Part shown: in pieces, positions 16,108 through 26,060 of the stretch | How positions within the stretch are numbered: the first letter of the stretch is position 1 | Layout of the letters: the number at the start of each line of letters is the position of its first letter | Assembly (NCBI RefSeq): GCF_041477585.1 | Contig: NZ_JBGNYA010000001.1 | Coordinates: 310,001-374,000 of the forward strand | Source of the DNA: Halobellus sp. MBLA0158 | GTDB lineage: Archaea; Halobacteriota; Halobacteria; Halobacteriales; Haloferacaceae | DNA length: 64,000 nucleotides | Direction: 5' to 3' | Translations under genes and position numbers: made by a program | Notes under the pieces: generated by a model | Told to the model about the DNA's origin: nothing | Database searches by the model: none | Seen by the model: only the letters and a program-made list of their open reading frames with translations

Positions 16108-16560
16108 TTACTCCAGTTCGCCGTCGCCGCGGACCGTGAGCACCGGCACGGGCGAGTGGCGCACGACGCGCTCCGTGACGCTGCCGACGAGGTAGCGGTC
16201 GAGACCGGAGCGCCCGTGGGTCCCCATCACGACGACGTCGGCGCCCAGTTCGTCGACTAAGTCGAGGATCTCGTCCTGCGGGATGCCGGTCGCGACCGTC
16301 CGTTCGACCGCGACGGCGTCGGGGAGCCGCGCGACCGTCTCCGCGATCGAGGCCTCGGCGCGGTCGTGTTCTGCGTCCTCCCAGACCTCGGGGGCGAGCC
16401 CGCTGCTCGGGCTCTCGAAGCGGTTCCGGCTGTCGGCGATCGAGACGACGTGGACGGTCGCCTCGGACGTCTCCGCGAGCGTTCCGGCGTGCGTCGCCGC
16501 CGCGAGCGACGCCTCGCTTCCGTCGGTCGGAAGCAGGATCGTCTCGTAGGGGCCGGCCAT
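16108..16560 (-). CDS. Universal stress protein (UspA family), single domain
   Basis: Usp-fold protein of 150 residues. It starts MAGPYETILLPTDGSEASLAA, typical of the first strand and nucleotide site. It has the ATP-binding pattern GTHGRSGLDRYLVGSVTERVVRHSPVPVLTV near the C-terminus (G-x2-G-x9-G-S). It probably binds ATP or AMP. The gene starts 1 nt after the stop of the TauE-type permease, so the two are almost certainly translated from one mRNA and the Usp protein may sense or gate the transporter, as proposed for other Usp-transporter pairs. Confidence 0.92.
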   Translation of the reverse strand: MAGPYETILLPTDGSEASLAAATHAGTLAETSEATVHVVSIADSRNRFESPSSGLAPEVWEDAEHDRAEASIAETVARLPDAVAVERTVATGIPQDEILDLVDELGADVVVMGTHGRSGLDRYLVGSVTERVVRHSPVPVLTVRGDGELE

Positions 16561-16561
16561 C

Positions 16562-17674
16562 TCAGGCGACCCCCGCGGCCATCAGGAAGAGCGCGACCGA
16601 GATGATCGCAAAGAGCACGCCGACGAAGCCCTTGATCGTCGACGTCTCGAGCGCGTTCGAGACGTAGGGGGCGATCTGGCCGCCGGTGACCGTCGCCGGG
16701 ACCGTGAAGACGACCATATTCCACGGCGTCGACGCCAGGCTGAGCGAGTGGCCACCGACGAGCCCGCCGCCGAAGACGTGGACGAGCGACGCGAGGATCG
16801 CCGTCAGCGCGACCACGATGTGGTTCGTGCCGATGGCGACGCGGACCGGCACCTTGGTGCCGAGCATCGAGATGATGCCGAGTTCGCCGGCGCCGAACCC
16901 GGCCAGCCCCTGGAACGTCCCGCCGATGCTGTAGTTGGCGAACCGCCGGAGGTAGCCGCCGCGGGTGTAGCGGTAGTCGTCGCCCTCGCGGTCGACGCGG
17001 GTGACGTTGCCCTCCTCGTCGGTGTCGACGCCGGCGGGGCCGAGCTTGTCCGCGTCGTTCGGCAGGTCGGCCTGGCCGCCGTCGACCGCCGCGTCGGGGT
17101 CGACCTCGCCGTCGACGTCCGCGGCCGCGTCGGCGTCGTCGGACTCGCCGGCGTCGTGGTCCAGGTCGGTCTTGAACAGGAGGTACGACGCCGTGAGCAA
17201 CGCGATCCCCAGCAGCGCGTGGAATACCGGCTCGGGGACGATGAACGACAGCAGCGCCCCGCCGACGACGAAGGGGACCGCGCCGCCGACGATGGTGAGC
17301 GCCAGCCGGCGGTCGACGAGGCCGTACTGGATGAACGCGATCGACGAACTCGACAGGCCGAACGCCTCGCTGATCAGCCCGACCTTGACGATCGTCTCGG
17401 GCTCCAGCGGCGCGGCGACCAGCGGGTACAGGAAGATCAGGAACGGCACGAACAGCGCCGAGCCGCTGATCCCGACGGTGTTGACGATCGTCGCGCCGGT
17501 CAGGAACACCGGGAACAGCCACCAGAACTGGAGCCAGTAGTCGGTCCCGGCGTCCGCCGGCGTCGGCGCGGCGAAGAACACGCCGACGACGAAGACGAGC
17601 GGCGCGAGGAACACGAACACGTGCTGGTACCGGAGGAACGATCGCTGGACGCGGTCGTATGAGACAGAACTCAT
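16562..17674 (-). CDS. TauE/SafE (DUF81) family anion permease with acidic central loop
   Basis: Membrane protein of 370 residues with the two-half DUF81 layout. The first half has about six hydrophobic segments (FVFLAPLVFVVGVFF to ALLGIALLTASYLLF). A cytoplasmic-looking Asp-rich loop of about 65 residues (170-235) follows. The second half has about four segments, starting FANYSIGGTFQGLAGFGAGELG and ending ISVALFLMAAGVA. Family members export sulfite, sulfoacetate or other small anions; the substrate here is unknown. The long acidic loop between the halves may be a docking site for the co-transcribed Usp protein. Confidence 0.85.
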   Translation of the reverse strand: MSSVSYDRVQRSFLRYQHVFVFLAPLVFVVGVFFAAPTPADAGTDYWLQFWWLFPVFLTGATIVNTVGISGSALFVPFLIFLYPLVAAPLEPETIVKVGLISEAFGLSSSSIAFIQYGLVDRRLALTIVGGAVPFVVGGALLSFIVPEPVFHALLGIALLTASYLLFKTDLDHDAGESDDADAAADVDGEVDPDAAVDGGQADLPNDADKLGPAGVDTDEEGNVTRVDREGDDYRYTRGGYLRRFANYSIGGTFQGLAGFGAGELGIISMLGTKVPVRVAIGTNHIVVALTAILASLVHVFGGGLVGGHSLSLASTPWNMVVFTVPATVTGGQIAPYVSNALETSTIKGFVGVLFAIISVALFLMAAGVA

Positions 17675-18026
17675 TGGTATTTGAACTTAGTTGGCGGTCG
17701 GGCGCTCGATCGTCCGGCCGGAAGAACGAGCGCGGGGCGACCGGGCGATCGAGACGGCGGCATACTCACGAACTGTGGCGACGGCGAGGGGCGCGTCCGG
17801 TGCGGGCGACGACCGACAGGTGCGGCGGGACATCTACGTGATCCCCCCGCGGGTATCGCGACGGAAGTGCTGGCCGACACCGCGGCGCGCCGAATCCTGA
17901 CTCATCGTAGCCGCCCGGTAGCAACGACCGAGGAATAAATCTTGAGGTTCGGGGACGTCCGTGCGAGTGCGTACCGCGGCGGCGTCGGGGGAATCGGCCC
18001 GGGAGGCCACGTAGTCGCGGGCGCGC
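17675..18026. other. Intergenic spacer between uvrB and the TauE gene
   Basis: No supported gene lies in this 352-bp spacer. Several GC-rich open frames give only Arg/Pro-rich nonsense. A TATA-like TTTATTCC (complement of about 17932-17942) is followed about 35 nt later on the minus strand by a frame of 23 codons, MSQDSARRGVGQHF..., which is too short to call. It might mark the start of a long leader for the permease transcript. Confidence 0.35.
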
Positions 18027-20186
18027 TCAGTCCTCATCGGCGTCTTCACGCCCCGGCGTGACATCGACTGGCTCGTCGCCCGCGGGCACGCCGTCGACGG
18101 GGTCCTCCGCGGGGACTGGGTCCAGCGGGTCGTCGCCGGGGTCGACGCCCTCGTCCGGTTCGTCGTCGACGATTCCGAACTCCTGGCGGAGGTCGCGGAT
18201 GCGGTCGCGGATGTCCGCGGCCAACTCGAATTCGAGGTTGTCGGCCGCCTCCTGCATCCGCTCTTCGAGGTAGGCGATCCGCTCGCGGGCTTCCTCTTCG
18301 TCTCCGGGATCCTCGTCCGGCGAGGCCGACCCGCTGCCGCCGCTGCCGGGGAGGTTCGCCTCGCCGATTTCCTTTTCGATCGTCTGCGGCTCGAATCCGT
18401 GTTCCTCGTTGTACTCCCGCTGGATCCGCCGGCGGCGACGCGTCTCCTCGATCGCCGACTCCATCGCGTCGGTCGTGTCGTCGGCATAGAGGACGACCTG
18501 GCCCTCGACGTTCCGCGCCGCCCGGCCCATCGTCTGGACGAGCGTCGTCTCCGAGCGGAGGAAGCCCTCCTGGTCGGCGTCGAGGATGGCGACAAGCGAG
18601 ACCTCGGGGATGTCCAGCCCCTCCCGCAGGAGATTGATGCCGACGAGCACGTCGATGTTTCCGAGCCGCAGGTCCCGCACCAGCTCGTGGCGCTCCAGCG
18701 TGTCGGTCTCGTCGTGCATGTACGCGACGTCGACGCCCGACTCTTCGAGGAACTCCGTGAGGTCCTCGGCCATCCGCTTCGTGAGCGTCGTGACGAGCAC
18801 GCGCTCGTCGCGCTCGATCCGTTCGTCGATGCGGTCCATCAGGTCGTCGACCTGACCGGTGGCGTCTTCGACCTCGATCTCGGGGTCGACCAAGTGGGTC
18901 GGCCGGACGATCTGCTCGACGATCTGCTCGGAGTGCTCGCGCTCGTAGTCGCCGGGCGTCGCCGAGACGTACAGCGTCCGGTCGGTCTTCTCCTCGAACT
19001 CCTCGAAGGTGAGCGGGCGGTTGTCGTAGGCGGTGGGGAGCCGGAAGCCGTTCTCGACCAGGGAGTCCTTCCGGGACTTGTCGCCCGCGAACTGCCCGCG
19101 GATCTGGGGGAGCGTCTGGTGGGACTCGTCGACGACGGTGAGGAAGTCGTCGGGGAAGTAATCGAGGAGGGTGTAGGGCGGCTCGCCGGACTCCCGGTCG
19201 GAGAGGTGGACCGAGTAGTTCTCGATGCCCGAGCAGTGGCCCGTCTCCCGGAGCATCTCGATGTCGAAGGTCGTGCGCTCCTCGATGCGCTGGGCGGCGA
19301 CGAGGTCGCCCTGGCGCTCGAAGTAGCTCACGCGCTCGTGCATCAGCTCCTCGATCTCGTCGATCGCGTCCTCCAGTCGCTCGTCGGGGATCGAGTAGTG
19401 CTCGGCCGGGTGGACCAGGACGGCGGGCTCCTCGGAGACGACCTCGCCGTTCAGGGGATCGAGCTTCGTGAGGCGGTCGATCTCGTCGCCCCAGAACTCG
19501 ATGCGGACGGCGTAGCGGCCGTACATCGGGTACACCTCGACGGTGTCGCCCCGGACGCGGAAGGTGCCCTGCTGGAAGTCGACGTCGTTGCGCTCGTAGT
19601 TCAGGTCCACCAGTTTGGAGAGGAGGTCGTCGCGGTCGAGCCGGTCGCCGCGCTCGATCCGGAGCGCCATCTCCGTGTAGTTCGCCGGGTCGCCGAGGCC
19701 GTAGATCGCCGAGACCGAGGCGACGACGATGACGTCGTCGCGGGTGAGGAGCGACCGCGTCGCCGAGTGGCGGAGCCGGTCGATCTCCTCGTTGATCGAC
19801 ATATCCTTGTCGATGTAGGTGTCGGTCTGCTCGACGTAGGCCTCCGGCTGGTAGTAGTCGTAGTAGGAGACGAAGTACTCGACCGCGTTGTCGGGGAACA
19901 GATTTCGGAACTCCTCGTACAGCTGCGCGGCGAGGGTCTTGTTGTGGGCGATCACCAGCGTGGGCTGTTGGAGCTCCTCGACGGCCCACGAGACGGTGTT
20001 GGTCTTCCCCGATCCCGTGACGCCGAGCAGGGTCTGCTTTGTCATCCCGGACTCGAAGCCCTCGACCAGCTGCTCGATGGCGTCGGGCTGGTCGCCCGCG
20101 GGATCGAACGGCGCGTCGACGCGGAACGCCCGCTCGGCTGCCGGCCTGTCGGGCGCGAGCGGACTCGATCCGGAGGTGTCGCTCAT
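18027..20186 (-). CDS. uvrB: UvrABC excinuclease subunit B
   Basis: DNA-damage recognition helicase-like subunit of bacterial-type nucleotide excision repair, 719 residues. Walker A is GVTGSGKT (about 55-62). The DNA-opening beta-hairpin is in [12 protein letters not shown], the DEAD-like box is [12 protein letters not shown], and motif VI includes [12 protein letters not shown] UvrC-binding UVR motif is present near the C-terminus ([28 protein letters not shown]), followed by an acidic halophilic tail. Haloarchaea acquired UvrABC from bacteria, so uvrA and uvrC should be elsewhere. The gene is monocistronic here, lying 58 nt downstream of ureF on the same strand. Confidence 0.97.
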   Translation of the reverse strand: MSDTSGSSPLAPDRPAAERAFRVDAPFDPAGDQPDAIEQLVEGFESGMTKQTLLGVTGSGKTNTVSWAVEELQQPTLVIAHNKTLAAQLYEEFRNLFPDNAVEYFVSYYDYYQPEAYVEQTDTYIDKDMSINEEIDRLRHSATRSLLTRDDVIVVASVSAIYGLGDPANYTEMALRIERGDRLDRDDLLSKLVDLNYERNDVDFQQGTFRVRGDTVEVYPMYGRYAVRIEFWGDEIDRLTKLDPLNGEVVSEEPAVLVHPAEHYSIPDERLEDAIDEIEELMHERVSYFERQGDLVAAQRIEERTTFDIEMLRETGHCSGIENYSVHLSDRESGEPPYTLLDYFPDDFLTVVDESHQTLPQIRGQFAGDKSRKDSLVENGFRLPTAYDNRPLTFEEFEEKTDRTLYVSATPGDYEREHSEQIVEQIVRPTHLVDPEIEVEDATGQVDDLMDRIDERIERDERVLVTTLTKRMAEDLTEFLEESGVDVAYMHDETDTLERHELVRDLRLGNIDVLVGINLLREGLDIPEVSLVAILDADQEGFLRSETTLVQTMGRAARNVEGQVVLYADDTTDAMESAIEETRRRRRIQREYNEEHGFEPQTIEKEIGEANLPGSGGSGSASPDEDPGDEEEARERIAYLEERMQEAADNLEFELAADIRDRIRDLRQEFGIVDDEPDEGVDPGDDPLDPVPAEDPVDGVPAGDEPVDVTPGREDADED

Positions 20187-20244
20187 CGGGATTCGATAGG
20201 AGACACACGCACTTGAGGGGGTCGGTCCGGGCGGTTCCGACGAG

Positions 20245-20937
20245 CTAACTCAGGAAGAGCCGCCGGTCGGCGCGCTCGTGTTCGGCCGACAGCACGTCGA
20301 CGAGCGGCGCGAACGGCGCCATCTCCGCGAGCGAGCGGCCGGCGCTGTCGTCGATGGCGGCCTCTATCGCCGGCGCGAGGTCGTCGAGGACGCCCTGGAG
20401 GTCCGTGTGGCTGATGCCGATCAGCCGCTGGGCCGCCTGGAGCAGGCCGGTGACGAACTCGTGGCAGGCGAGCAGGCACGCCTCGCGGACGGGGACGCCC
20501 TCGCGCGCCGCGACCGCGCCCAGGGCGACCGCGTAATTCCCGGGCGCGTCCGCGTCGTCCTCGCCGACGCGCGACGCGTAGGCGTCAAGCAGGTCGTCGT
20601 CGCCGACCTCGGTCTGGAGGGCGAGGAGCCGCTCGCCGGTCCGCTCGCTCGACTCGCGGAACTCCGCGGGCGTCGTCGTCGCCGTCAGCCGGCGGTCGGC
20701 CGCGACGACGCCCGCGAGGTCCCCGTCGGCGGCGGCCGCGTGGGCGTGCCGGAGCGCGACCAGGTCGCCGGGACCGATCTGTCGCCGGAGGTACGATGCG
20801 AGGAGCGCTCGGAGGTCGTCGGCGTCGTCGATCCGGTCGGCGGCCGCGAACTGCTCGACCGCGTAGGAGACGCTGTCGGTGCCGACCGGGAGCGCCGAGT
20901 CCGCGAGGCGGAACGCCGCGAGCGCAGGCTCACTCAT
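20245..20937 (-). CDS. ureF: Urease accessory protein UreF
   Basis: All-helical accessory protein of about 230 residues that acts with UreD/H and UreG in nickel delivery to apo-urease. It begins [30 protein letters not shown], the usual UreF N-terminus. It includes [33 protein letters not shown] and ends near ADRRLFLS. The start at 20937 overlaps the ureE end by 8 nt. A longer frame runs upstream, but that part only restates the His-rich coding region of ureE in another frame. It is the last gene of the urease operon. Confidence 0.9.
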   Translation of the reverse strand: MSEPALAAFRLADSALPVGTDSVSYAVEQFAAADRIDDADDLRALLASYLRRQIGPGDLVALRHAHAAAADGDLAGVVAADRRLTATTTPAEFRESSERTGERLLALQTEVGDDDLLDAYASRVGEDDADAPGNYAVALGAVAAREGVPVREACLLACHEFVTGLLQAAQRLIGISHTDLQGVLDDLAPAIEAAIDDSAGRSLAEMAPFAPLVDVLSAEHERADRRLFLS

Positions 20938-21595
20938 CGGCGGCCTCCTCGATTTCGGCGTCGGTCGGCGAGTCGCGAGCGTGCGCGTGATCGTGGTCGC
21001 CGTGGCTGTGATCGTGCCCGTGAGCCCGATCGCCGTGACCGTGTTCGTGGTCGTGGCCGCGGCTCCCACCGTGACTGTGCCCGTGTCCGGCCTCGGCCCC
21101 CGAATGCGAGTGGTCCGGCGTCGCGATCGTGCCGGGCGCGTCGCCGTCGAACAGCGCGGGCGAGACGTCCTCGTAGCCGATTGAGGCCCCCGCGGGGAGG
21201 AGCGGTCGGATCTCGCCCTCCATCCGCTCGTGGTCCTCGGTGACGGGGAAGTACGCGCGCGGGCCGTCGACCGCGAGGTCCCAGTGGCGGTTGCCGGCCG
21301 CGTGGCCGAGCGCCAGCGCGTCGGTCAGGTCGGCGTCGACGGCGTCGGCGAGATCGACGACGAGCGCGGTCGTCGACGCCAGGGAGACGAGCACCGGCCG
21401 GCCCTCGTCGGTCGCGAGCACGTCGCCGTCCGCGAGCGTCTCGCCGACGACGATGCCGATGTCTTCCCCCGAATCGGTCTCGGTCCGGACGCGCGACCGG
21501 CGGCGCTCCTCGTCCGAGAGCGTCACCGAGAGCGCGGCGTCGGGGTCGGGCCGCACCTCGTCGCGGTGGCCGAGGTAGGTGTCGGCGAGCCGCAT
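20930..21595 (-). CDS. ureE: Urease accessory metallochaperone UreE with long His-rich tail
   Basis: Nickel-binding chaperone of 221 residues. The N-terminal half (MRLADTYLGHRDEVRPD...) and the central GHAAGNRHWDLAV segment match UreE. The C-terminal 60 residues are dominated by H-D, H-G and H-S pairs with roughly 18 histidines, a nickel-storage tail as in Klebsiella UreE but embedded in acidic residues. The start ATG overlaps the ureD stop, and the 3' end overlaps ureF. Confidence 0.92.
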   Translation of the reverse strand: MRLADTYLGHRDEVRPDPDAALSVTLSDEERRRSRVRTETDSGEDIGIVVGETLADGDVLATDEGRPVLVSLASTTALVVDLADAVDADLTDALALGHAAGNRHWDLAVDGPRAYFPVTEDHERMEGEIRPLLPAGASIGYEDVSPALFDGDAPGTIATPDHSHSGAEAGHGHSHGGSRGHDHEHGHGDRAHGHDHSHGDHDHAHARDSPTDAEIEEAADE

Positions 21596-22671
21596 CAGTT
21601 CTTCCTCCGCGGCGGGACGTCCGCGCCGACGAGTTCGGTCCGGGCTTCGCTCCAGGCCGCCCGCAGCGACGCGACGACGGCGTCCGTGCGGTGGCCGAGC
21701 GCGCGGATCGCGACGCCGGCGTCGTTCGGGAGCGCGGTCGCGCCGGCCGCGACGTCGGTATCGGTCTCCGCGTCCGCGTCGGAATCGGCGACGGTACCGG
21801 AGGTCGAATCCGTCCCATCCGCGTCGACGGCCGCGGCGTGGAGCGCGTCGGCGAACGACGCCAGCGACGGCATCGCGTCGTCGGCAGCGAGATCCGGCGC
21901 GAGGACGAAGAGCGTGCCGTACACCGCGTACTCCCCGAGGACGCCCGGTTCGGTGGGGTCGCCCTCGGCGGGACAGAGGTGCGCGTCGTCGGCGACGAGG
22001 AGGCGACCCTCGCGGCGGGCCCGGAGCCGCGAGGCGAACCGATCGAAGGCGAAGCGCTCGCCGCGGGCGAGGCGGCCGGGGACGACGACCTCGCCGACGA
22101 CGGCGCTGGCGCCGGGCGCGAGGTCGACCGAGAGCCGCTGGCAGTAGCGCGCGTCGGCGTGGAGGATCAGCGGCTCGGGGACGTACTCCAGGTGGCCGCC
22201 TTTGTCGACCTGGAGGTCGACCGCGACGCCGCCGTAGTTCGCGTCCATCGAGAGCACCTTCGTCGAGCTCCCGGTGGAGACGTGCGCGACGGCGCCCTCG
22301 CCCGCGCGGATCGACACGTCGTGGCGGTCGCCCTGGGCGATGCCGCCGGAGGGCGACTGGACGTAGACCGCCTCGCCGCGCGGATGGGGATCGTGTCCGA
22401 GGGTGCCCGAGACGTGGAACGGGACCCGCGCGTAGTCGCGGACGAGCCGCGTCGTCCCGTCGGTGACGGCGAAGGAGAGGTCCAGTTTCCCCGTTTTGCC
22501 CGGCGCGCCGACGCCGACCGAGGGGACCGTCTCGTCCGCGTAGGCCTCAAACGCCGGGTGGAGCGCCGCGTCGTCGCGGTCGGAGTCGGCGCCGGCCGGA
22601 GCGTCGCCCGTCGCGTCTTCGCGCCCCGCCGCCTCGCGGTCGTCGGCCTCGGCTGTCGTCTCGGCGGCCAT
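21595..22671 (-). CDS. ureD: Urease accessory protein UreD (UreH)
   Basis: Scaffold protein of 358 residues that binds urease apoprotein and UreF/UreG. Characteristic stretches are LGHDPHPRGEAVYVQSPSGG, GDRHDVSIRAGEGAVAHVSTGSSTKV and LEYVPEPLILHADARYCQ. It carries a low-complexity acidic head of about 45 residues and an Asp/Thr-rich insertion around 285-315, both typical halophilic additions. It follows ureG with no gap and overlaps ureE at the stop. Confidence 0.93.
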   Translation of the reverse strand: MAAETTAEADDREAAGREDATGDAPAGADSDRDDAALHPAFEAYADETVPSVGVGAPGKTGKLDLSFAVTDGTTRLVRDYARVPFHVSGTLGHDPHPRGEAVYVQSPSGGIAQGDRHDVSIRAGEGAVAHVSTGSSTKVLSMDANYGGVAVDLQVDKGGHLEYVPEPLILHADARYCQRLSVDLAPGASAVVGEVVVPGRLARGERFAFDRFASRLRARREGRLLVADDAHLCPAEGDPTEPGVLGEYAVYGTLFVLAPDLAADDAMPSLASFADALHAAAVDADGTDSTSGTVADSDADAETDTDVAAGATALPNDAGVAIRALGHRTDAVVASLRAAWSEARTELVGADVPPRRKN

Positions 22672-23295
22672 CTACGCGAACAGCACTCCCTCGCGGACGT
22701 GGTCGAGGACGGCCTCGACCCCCTCGCCCGTCTTGCAGTTCGTCGTGACGAACGGCCCGTCGCGGACCGCCTCCGCGTCCGCCTTCATCGCGTCGAGGTC
22801 GGCGCCGACGTGGGGCGCGAGGTCCGTCTTGTTGATCACGAGCAGGTCGCACTCGACGACGCCGGGGCCGCGCTTGCGCGGGATGTCCTCGCCCTCGGCG
22901 ACGCTGATGACGTATAGGGAGTAGTCCGCGAGTTCGGGGTTGAACGTCGCCGCGAGGTTGTCGCCGCCGCTCTCGACGAGGACGAGGTCGAGGTCCAGGT
23001 GGTCGGCGAGGAAGTCGTCGACCTGCGCGAGGTTCATCGAGGGATCCTCGCGGATGCCCGTGTGCGGGCAGGCGCCGGTCTCGACGCCCGCGACGAGGTC
23101 CTCGGGGACGATGCCCGCAAAGCGCTCGCGGAGCGCGTCGGCGTCCTCCTGGGTGAGGATGTCGTTGGCGATGACGCCGACGTCGAGGCCGCGCTCGCGG
23201 AGTTTCGGCACCAGTTCGCTCACGAGCGACGTCTTCCCCGAGCCGACGGGGCCGCCGATGCCGACGGTGGCGACGTCGCGGTGGGTGAGGCTCAC
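22672..23295 (-). CDS. ureG: Urease accessory GTPase UreG
   Basis: SIMIBI-class GTPase of 207 residues that powers nickel insertion. The P-loop is [10 protein letters not shown] near residue 16. The nickel-binding CPHT motif lies in [17 protein letters not shown], and the G3/G4 regions are [15 protein letters not shown] and [17 protein letters not shown]. It starts with GTG overlapping the ureA stop (GTGA) and is followed directly by ureD. Confidence 0.97.
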   Translation of the reverse strand: MSLTHRDVATVGIGGPVGSGKTSLVSELVPKLRERGLDVGVIANDILTQEDADALRERFAGIVPEDLVAGVETGACPHTGIREDPSMNLAQVDDFLADHLDLDLVLVESGGDNLAATFNPELADYSLYVISVAEGEDIPRKRGPGVVECDLLVINKTDLAPHVGADLDAMKADAEAVRDGPFVTTNCKTGEGVEAVLDHVREGVLFA

Positions 23296-23720
23296 GCGGC
23301 GTCACCTCCCGGGTCGGCGTCGGTAGCGTCGGTGGAGGAGTCAGTGGGGGAGTCGGCGTCGACGTCGCCGCCGCCCGCGGGTCGACCGCCGTCGGTGCTC
23401 GGATTGCGGACGGTGTCGCTCCGGATGGGGTCGTGGACCGTCACCAGCTTGGTCCCGTCGGGGAAGACCGGCTCGACCTGGATCCGGTCGATCATCGACG
23501 GCACGCCGTCCATCACGTCCTCCTGGCCCAGCAGTTGGGTCGCCTCCGCGCGGATCTCCGCGACGGTCCAGCCCTCGCGGGCGCGCTCGAACATCCAATC
23601 GGAGATGTACGCGATCGTCTCGGGGTGATTCAGCACGACGCCGCGCTCCTTGCGGCGGCGCGCGAGCTCTGCGACCATAAAGACCGTCAGCCGCTCTTCG
23701 TCCTTGGGTGTGAGATTCAT
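23292..23720 (-). CDS. ureA: Urease subunit gamma with acidic C-terminal tail
   Basis: The first about 100 residues are a full urease gamma subunit ([56 protein letters not shown]-type ending). About 40 more residues, rich in Asp, Gly, Ser and Thr, follow and have no counterpart in the bacterial subunit. They are probably a disordered halophilic extension. It assembles with UreB and UreC into the cytoplasmic nickel enzyme. The gene starts 12 nt after the ureC stop. Confidence 0.95.
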   Translation of the reverse strand: MNLTPKDEERLTVFMVAELARRRKERGVVLNHPETIAYISDWMFERAREGWTVAEIRAEATQLLGQEDVMDGVPSMIDRIQVEPVFPDGTKLVTVHDPIRSDTVRNPSTDGGRPAGGGDVDADSPTDSSTDATDADPGGDAA

Positions 23721-23732
23721 TCTGTTCGACGC

Positions 23733-25439
23733 TCAGAGCATATACCGCTGGGTGAGTGGCAGTTCCTCGGCCGGCTCGCAGGTGACGACCTCGCCGTCGA
23801 CCCGGACCTCGAAGGTCTCGGGGTCGATCTCGATCTCGTCGGGGCAGTAGTCGTTGTAGTGCATCGACGACTTCTCGACCGTCCGGGTTCCGGAGACGGG
23901 GACGACGTCGGTGGCGAGGTCGTACGCCTCGCCGACGCCCGCCTCGGCCGCGGCCGGGCTGACGAACGCCAGCGTGTTCTCCTGGACCGCCGAGCCCATC
24001 GCGCCGGCGCGGGGGCGCTGCTTGATCGGCTCGCAGGTCATCAGCGAGCCGTTCGCCTCGCCCATCTCGGAGTAGGCGGGGAAGCCGCCCTTGAACGTGA
24101 TCTCGGGCTTGATGCCGAAGGAGGCGGGGTCCCAGACGACGAGATCCGCGAGCTTCCCGGGTTCGAGACTCCCGACGTAGTCGTCGATCCCCGCCGATAT
24201 CGCGGGGTTGATCGTGTACTTCGCGAGGTAGCGCTTGATGCGGTGGTTGTCCGCGTCGCTGCCCTCGTCCTCGGGGAGCGGGCCGCGCTGGGACTTCATC
24301 TTCGAGGCCATCTGCCAGGTCCGACAGATCAGCTCCGCCATCCGCCCCATCGCCTGGGAGTCGGTGGTCATCATCGAGATGGCGCCCTCGTCGTGGAGGA
24401 CGTCCTCGGCGGCGATGGTCTCCGCGCGGATCCGCGACTCCGCGAACGCGACGTCCTCGGGGACGTCGGGGCTCAGGTGGTGACACACCATCACCATGTC
24501 CAGGTGCTCGTCGAAGGTGTTGACCGTGTACGGGATCGAGGGGTTCGTCGAGGATGGGAGGACGTTCGAGTCGCCGATCGCGGCCATAATGTCGGGCGCG
24601 TGGCCGCCGCCGGCGCCCTCGATGTGGAAGAGGTGGATCGTCCGCCCGTCGATCGCGCCCTGGGTGTTCTCCAGGAAGCCCGCCTCGTTGAGAGTGTCTG
24701 TGTGCATACACACCTGGACGTCCTCCTCGTCGGCGACCGAGAGCGCGGTATCGATCGCCTTCGGGGTCGAGCCCCAGTCCTCGTGGAGCTTGAGCCCGCA
24801 GGCGCCGGCTTCGAGCTGCTCGCGGAGCGGCCCCGGTCGGGAGGCGTTGCCCTTCGCGTAGAAGCCGACGTTCACCGGCCACTCCTCGGCGGCGCGCAGG
24901 AATTGTTCCACGTTTCGCGGCCCGGGCGTGCAGGTGGTCGCGCCGCCGCCGTAGCCGCCGCCGAGCATCGTCGTGATCCCCGAGGCGAGCGCGTGTTCGA
25001 CCAGCTGTCCGGAGTTGAAGTGGACGTGGATGTCGAGGCCGCCAGGGGTGACGATCTTCCCCTCCGCGGGGTAGGCGTCGGTGCCGGGGCCGACCACCAT
25101 ATCGACGCCGTCCATCGTTTCTGGGTTTCCTGCTTTCCCGATCCCGGCGATCTCGCCGTCGCGGATCCCGACGTCGGCGACGACGACGCCCTGGACCGGA
25201 TCGAGGACGATCGCGTTCGTCAGCACCCAGTCGAGGGCGCCCTCCTCGTTCGTGACGCCCGGCGCCTGGCCCTGGCCGTCGCGGAGCGTCTTTCCGCCGC
25301 CGAAGACGGCCTCGTCGCCGGGCGTCCGGAGGTCGCGTTCGATCTCCAGGAACAGTTCGGTGTCGCCGAGGCGGACCTGCCCGCCCGTGGTCGGGCCGTA
25401 GAGATCGGCGTAGTCGCCGCGGTCGATCTCGCGCGTCAC
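23733..25439 (-). CDS. ureC: Urease subunit alpha (catalytic)
   Basis: Catalytic subunit of 568 residues that hydrolyses urea to ammonia and carbamate. All nickel ligands and active-site residues are visible: HVH at 138-140, the carbamylated Lys K217 with H219 (GLKLHED), H246 (CMHTDTL), H272 (LFHIEG), the flap C319-H320 (MVCHHL) and D360 ([11 protein letters not shown]). The [10 protein letters not shown] loop is about four residues shorter than in Klebsiella. It starts with GTG overlapping the ureB stop (GTGA). Confidence 0.98.
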   Translation of the reverse strand: MTREIDRGDYADLYGPTTGGQVRLGDTELFLEIERDLRTPGDEAVFGGGKTLRDGQGQAPGVTNEEGALDWVLTNAIVLDPVQGVVVADVGIRDGEIAGIGKAGNPETMDGVDMVVGPGTDAYPAEGKIVTPGGLDIHVHFNSGQLVEHALASGITTMLGGGYGGGATTCTPGPRNVEQFLRAAEEWPVNVGFYAKGNASRPGPLREQLEAGACGLKLHEDWGSTPKAIDTALSVADEEDVQVCMHTDTLNEAGFLENTQGAIDGRTIHLFHIEGAGGGHAPDIMAAIGDSNVLPSSTNPSIPYTVNTFDEHLDMVMVCHHLSPDVPEDVAFAESRIRAETIAAEDVLHDEGAISMMTTDSQAMGRMAELICRTWQMASKMKSQRGPLPEDEGSDADNHRIKRYLAKYTINPAISAGIDDYVGSLEPGKLADLVVWDPASFGIKPEITFKGGFPAYSEMGEANGSLMTCEPIKQRPRAGAMGSAVQENTLAFVSPAAAEAGVGEAYDLATDVVPVSGTRTVEKSSMHYNDYCPDEIEIDPETFEVRVDGEVVTCEPAEELPLTQRYML

Positions 25440-25828
25440 GACTCGTCGCCTCCCGTGTCGCCGAAGCCGGTCTCGCGAGCGCGGGCGACGGCCTCGTCTT
25501 CGCCCTCGGTCACGGTGCCGTCGACGAGGTCGTTCATCCCGACCGCGCGGCGCTTGCCGCCGATCTCGACCAACTCGACGGTCGTCCTGTCGCCCGGCTC
25601 GAAGCGCTTCGCCGTGCCCGCGGGGACGTTCAGGCGCTTGCCGAACGCCGCCCGGCGATCGAACTCCAGGGCCGCGTTGGCCTCGAAGAAGTGGAAGTGC
25701 GAGCCGACCTGGACGGGCCGGTCGCCCGTGTTCGCGACGTCGACGGTCGTCGTCTCGCGTCCCTCGTTGATCTCGACGGTGCCGTCGCCCGGCCGGACCT
25801 CGCCCGGCGTGACGCCGTCCTCAGCCAC
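25436..25828 (-). CDS. ureB: Urease subunit beta
   Basis: Beta subunit of 130 residues with [39 protein letters not shown] and [12 protein letters not shown], all signature segments of the family. It starts with GTG and heads the leftward operon ureB-C-A-G-D-E-F, the gene order known from other haloarchaea. A TATA-like stretch TATTTATTAAATA (complement strand, 25905-25917) about 80 nt upstream suggests a short untranslated leader. Confidence 0.95.
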   Translation of the reverse strand: MAEDGVTPGEVRPGDGTVEINEGRETTTVDVANTGDRPVQVGSHFHFFEANAALEFDRRAAFGKRLNVPAGTAKRFEPGDRTTVELVEIGGKRRAVGMNDLVDGTVTEGEDEAVARARETGFGDTGGDES

Positions 25829-25965
25829 GGCGCATCACCCGCCGGGAGCGGGGCCGACGGCGCGGTTCCGTTCGTGTGTATCGCATCCAGTGGGCGTTGA
25901 CCGCTATTTAATAAATACACGCGCTTAGATGAAAAATTCGCAGTTAGATAGCCCATCAGAAAATA

Positions 25966-25979
25966 AAATAAGCTTATTT
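25966..25979. promoter_or_regulatory. Perfect 14-bp palindrome AAATAAGCTTATTT
   Basis: AAATAAGCTTATTT is its own reverse complement. It lies about 50 nt upstream of the ureB TATA-like stretch, within the divergent spacer. A regulator dimer site is the simplest reading. A chance palindrome in AT-rich DNA is possible. Confidence 0.35.
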
Positions 25980-26031
25980 GGTACAGAATATGGTATGTCT
26001 CATCCTTAATTCCCTATCCACGAGATAATTA

Positions 26032-26060
26032 TGACAATCGTGTTATTTCCCGGATTGTCA
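26032..26060. promoter_or_regulatory. 8-bp inverted repeat TGACAATC-N13-GATTGTCA (candidate operator)
   Basis: The two half-sites are exact complements (26032-26039 and 26053-26060), centred 21 bp apart, that is two helical turns. They end about 35 nt before the ACATATTTTG box of the nickel permease gene. Geometry resembles sites of NikR-type regulators, although the half-site sequence differs from the bacterial NikR consensus. Confidence 0.45.

Noticed and set aside
17681-17938. 85-codon plus-strand frame between the TauE gene and uvrB
   Set aside because: The product is Arg/Gly/Pro-rich and overlaps two other equally good frames. No start signal or motif.
20950-21100. Repetitive GTG/GTC-rich stretch in ureE
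   Set aside because: It encodes the His-rich tail of UreE; the repeat is a codon effect.
23433-25928. A very long open frame on the plus strand antisense to ureA/ureC/ureB
   Set aside because: It is a composition effect of GC-rich codons: the product is Arg/Asp/Gly-rich with no motif, while the minus strand encodes complete urease subunits with all active-site residues.
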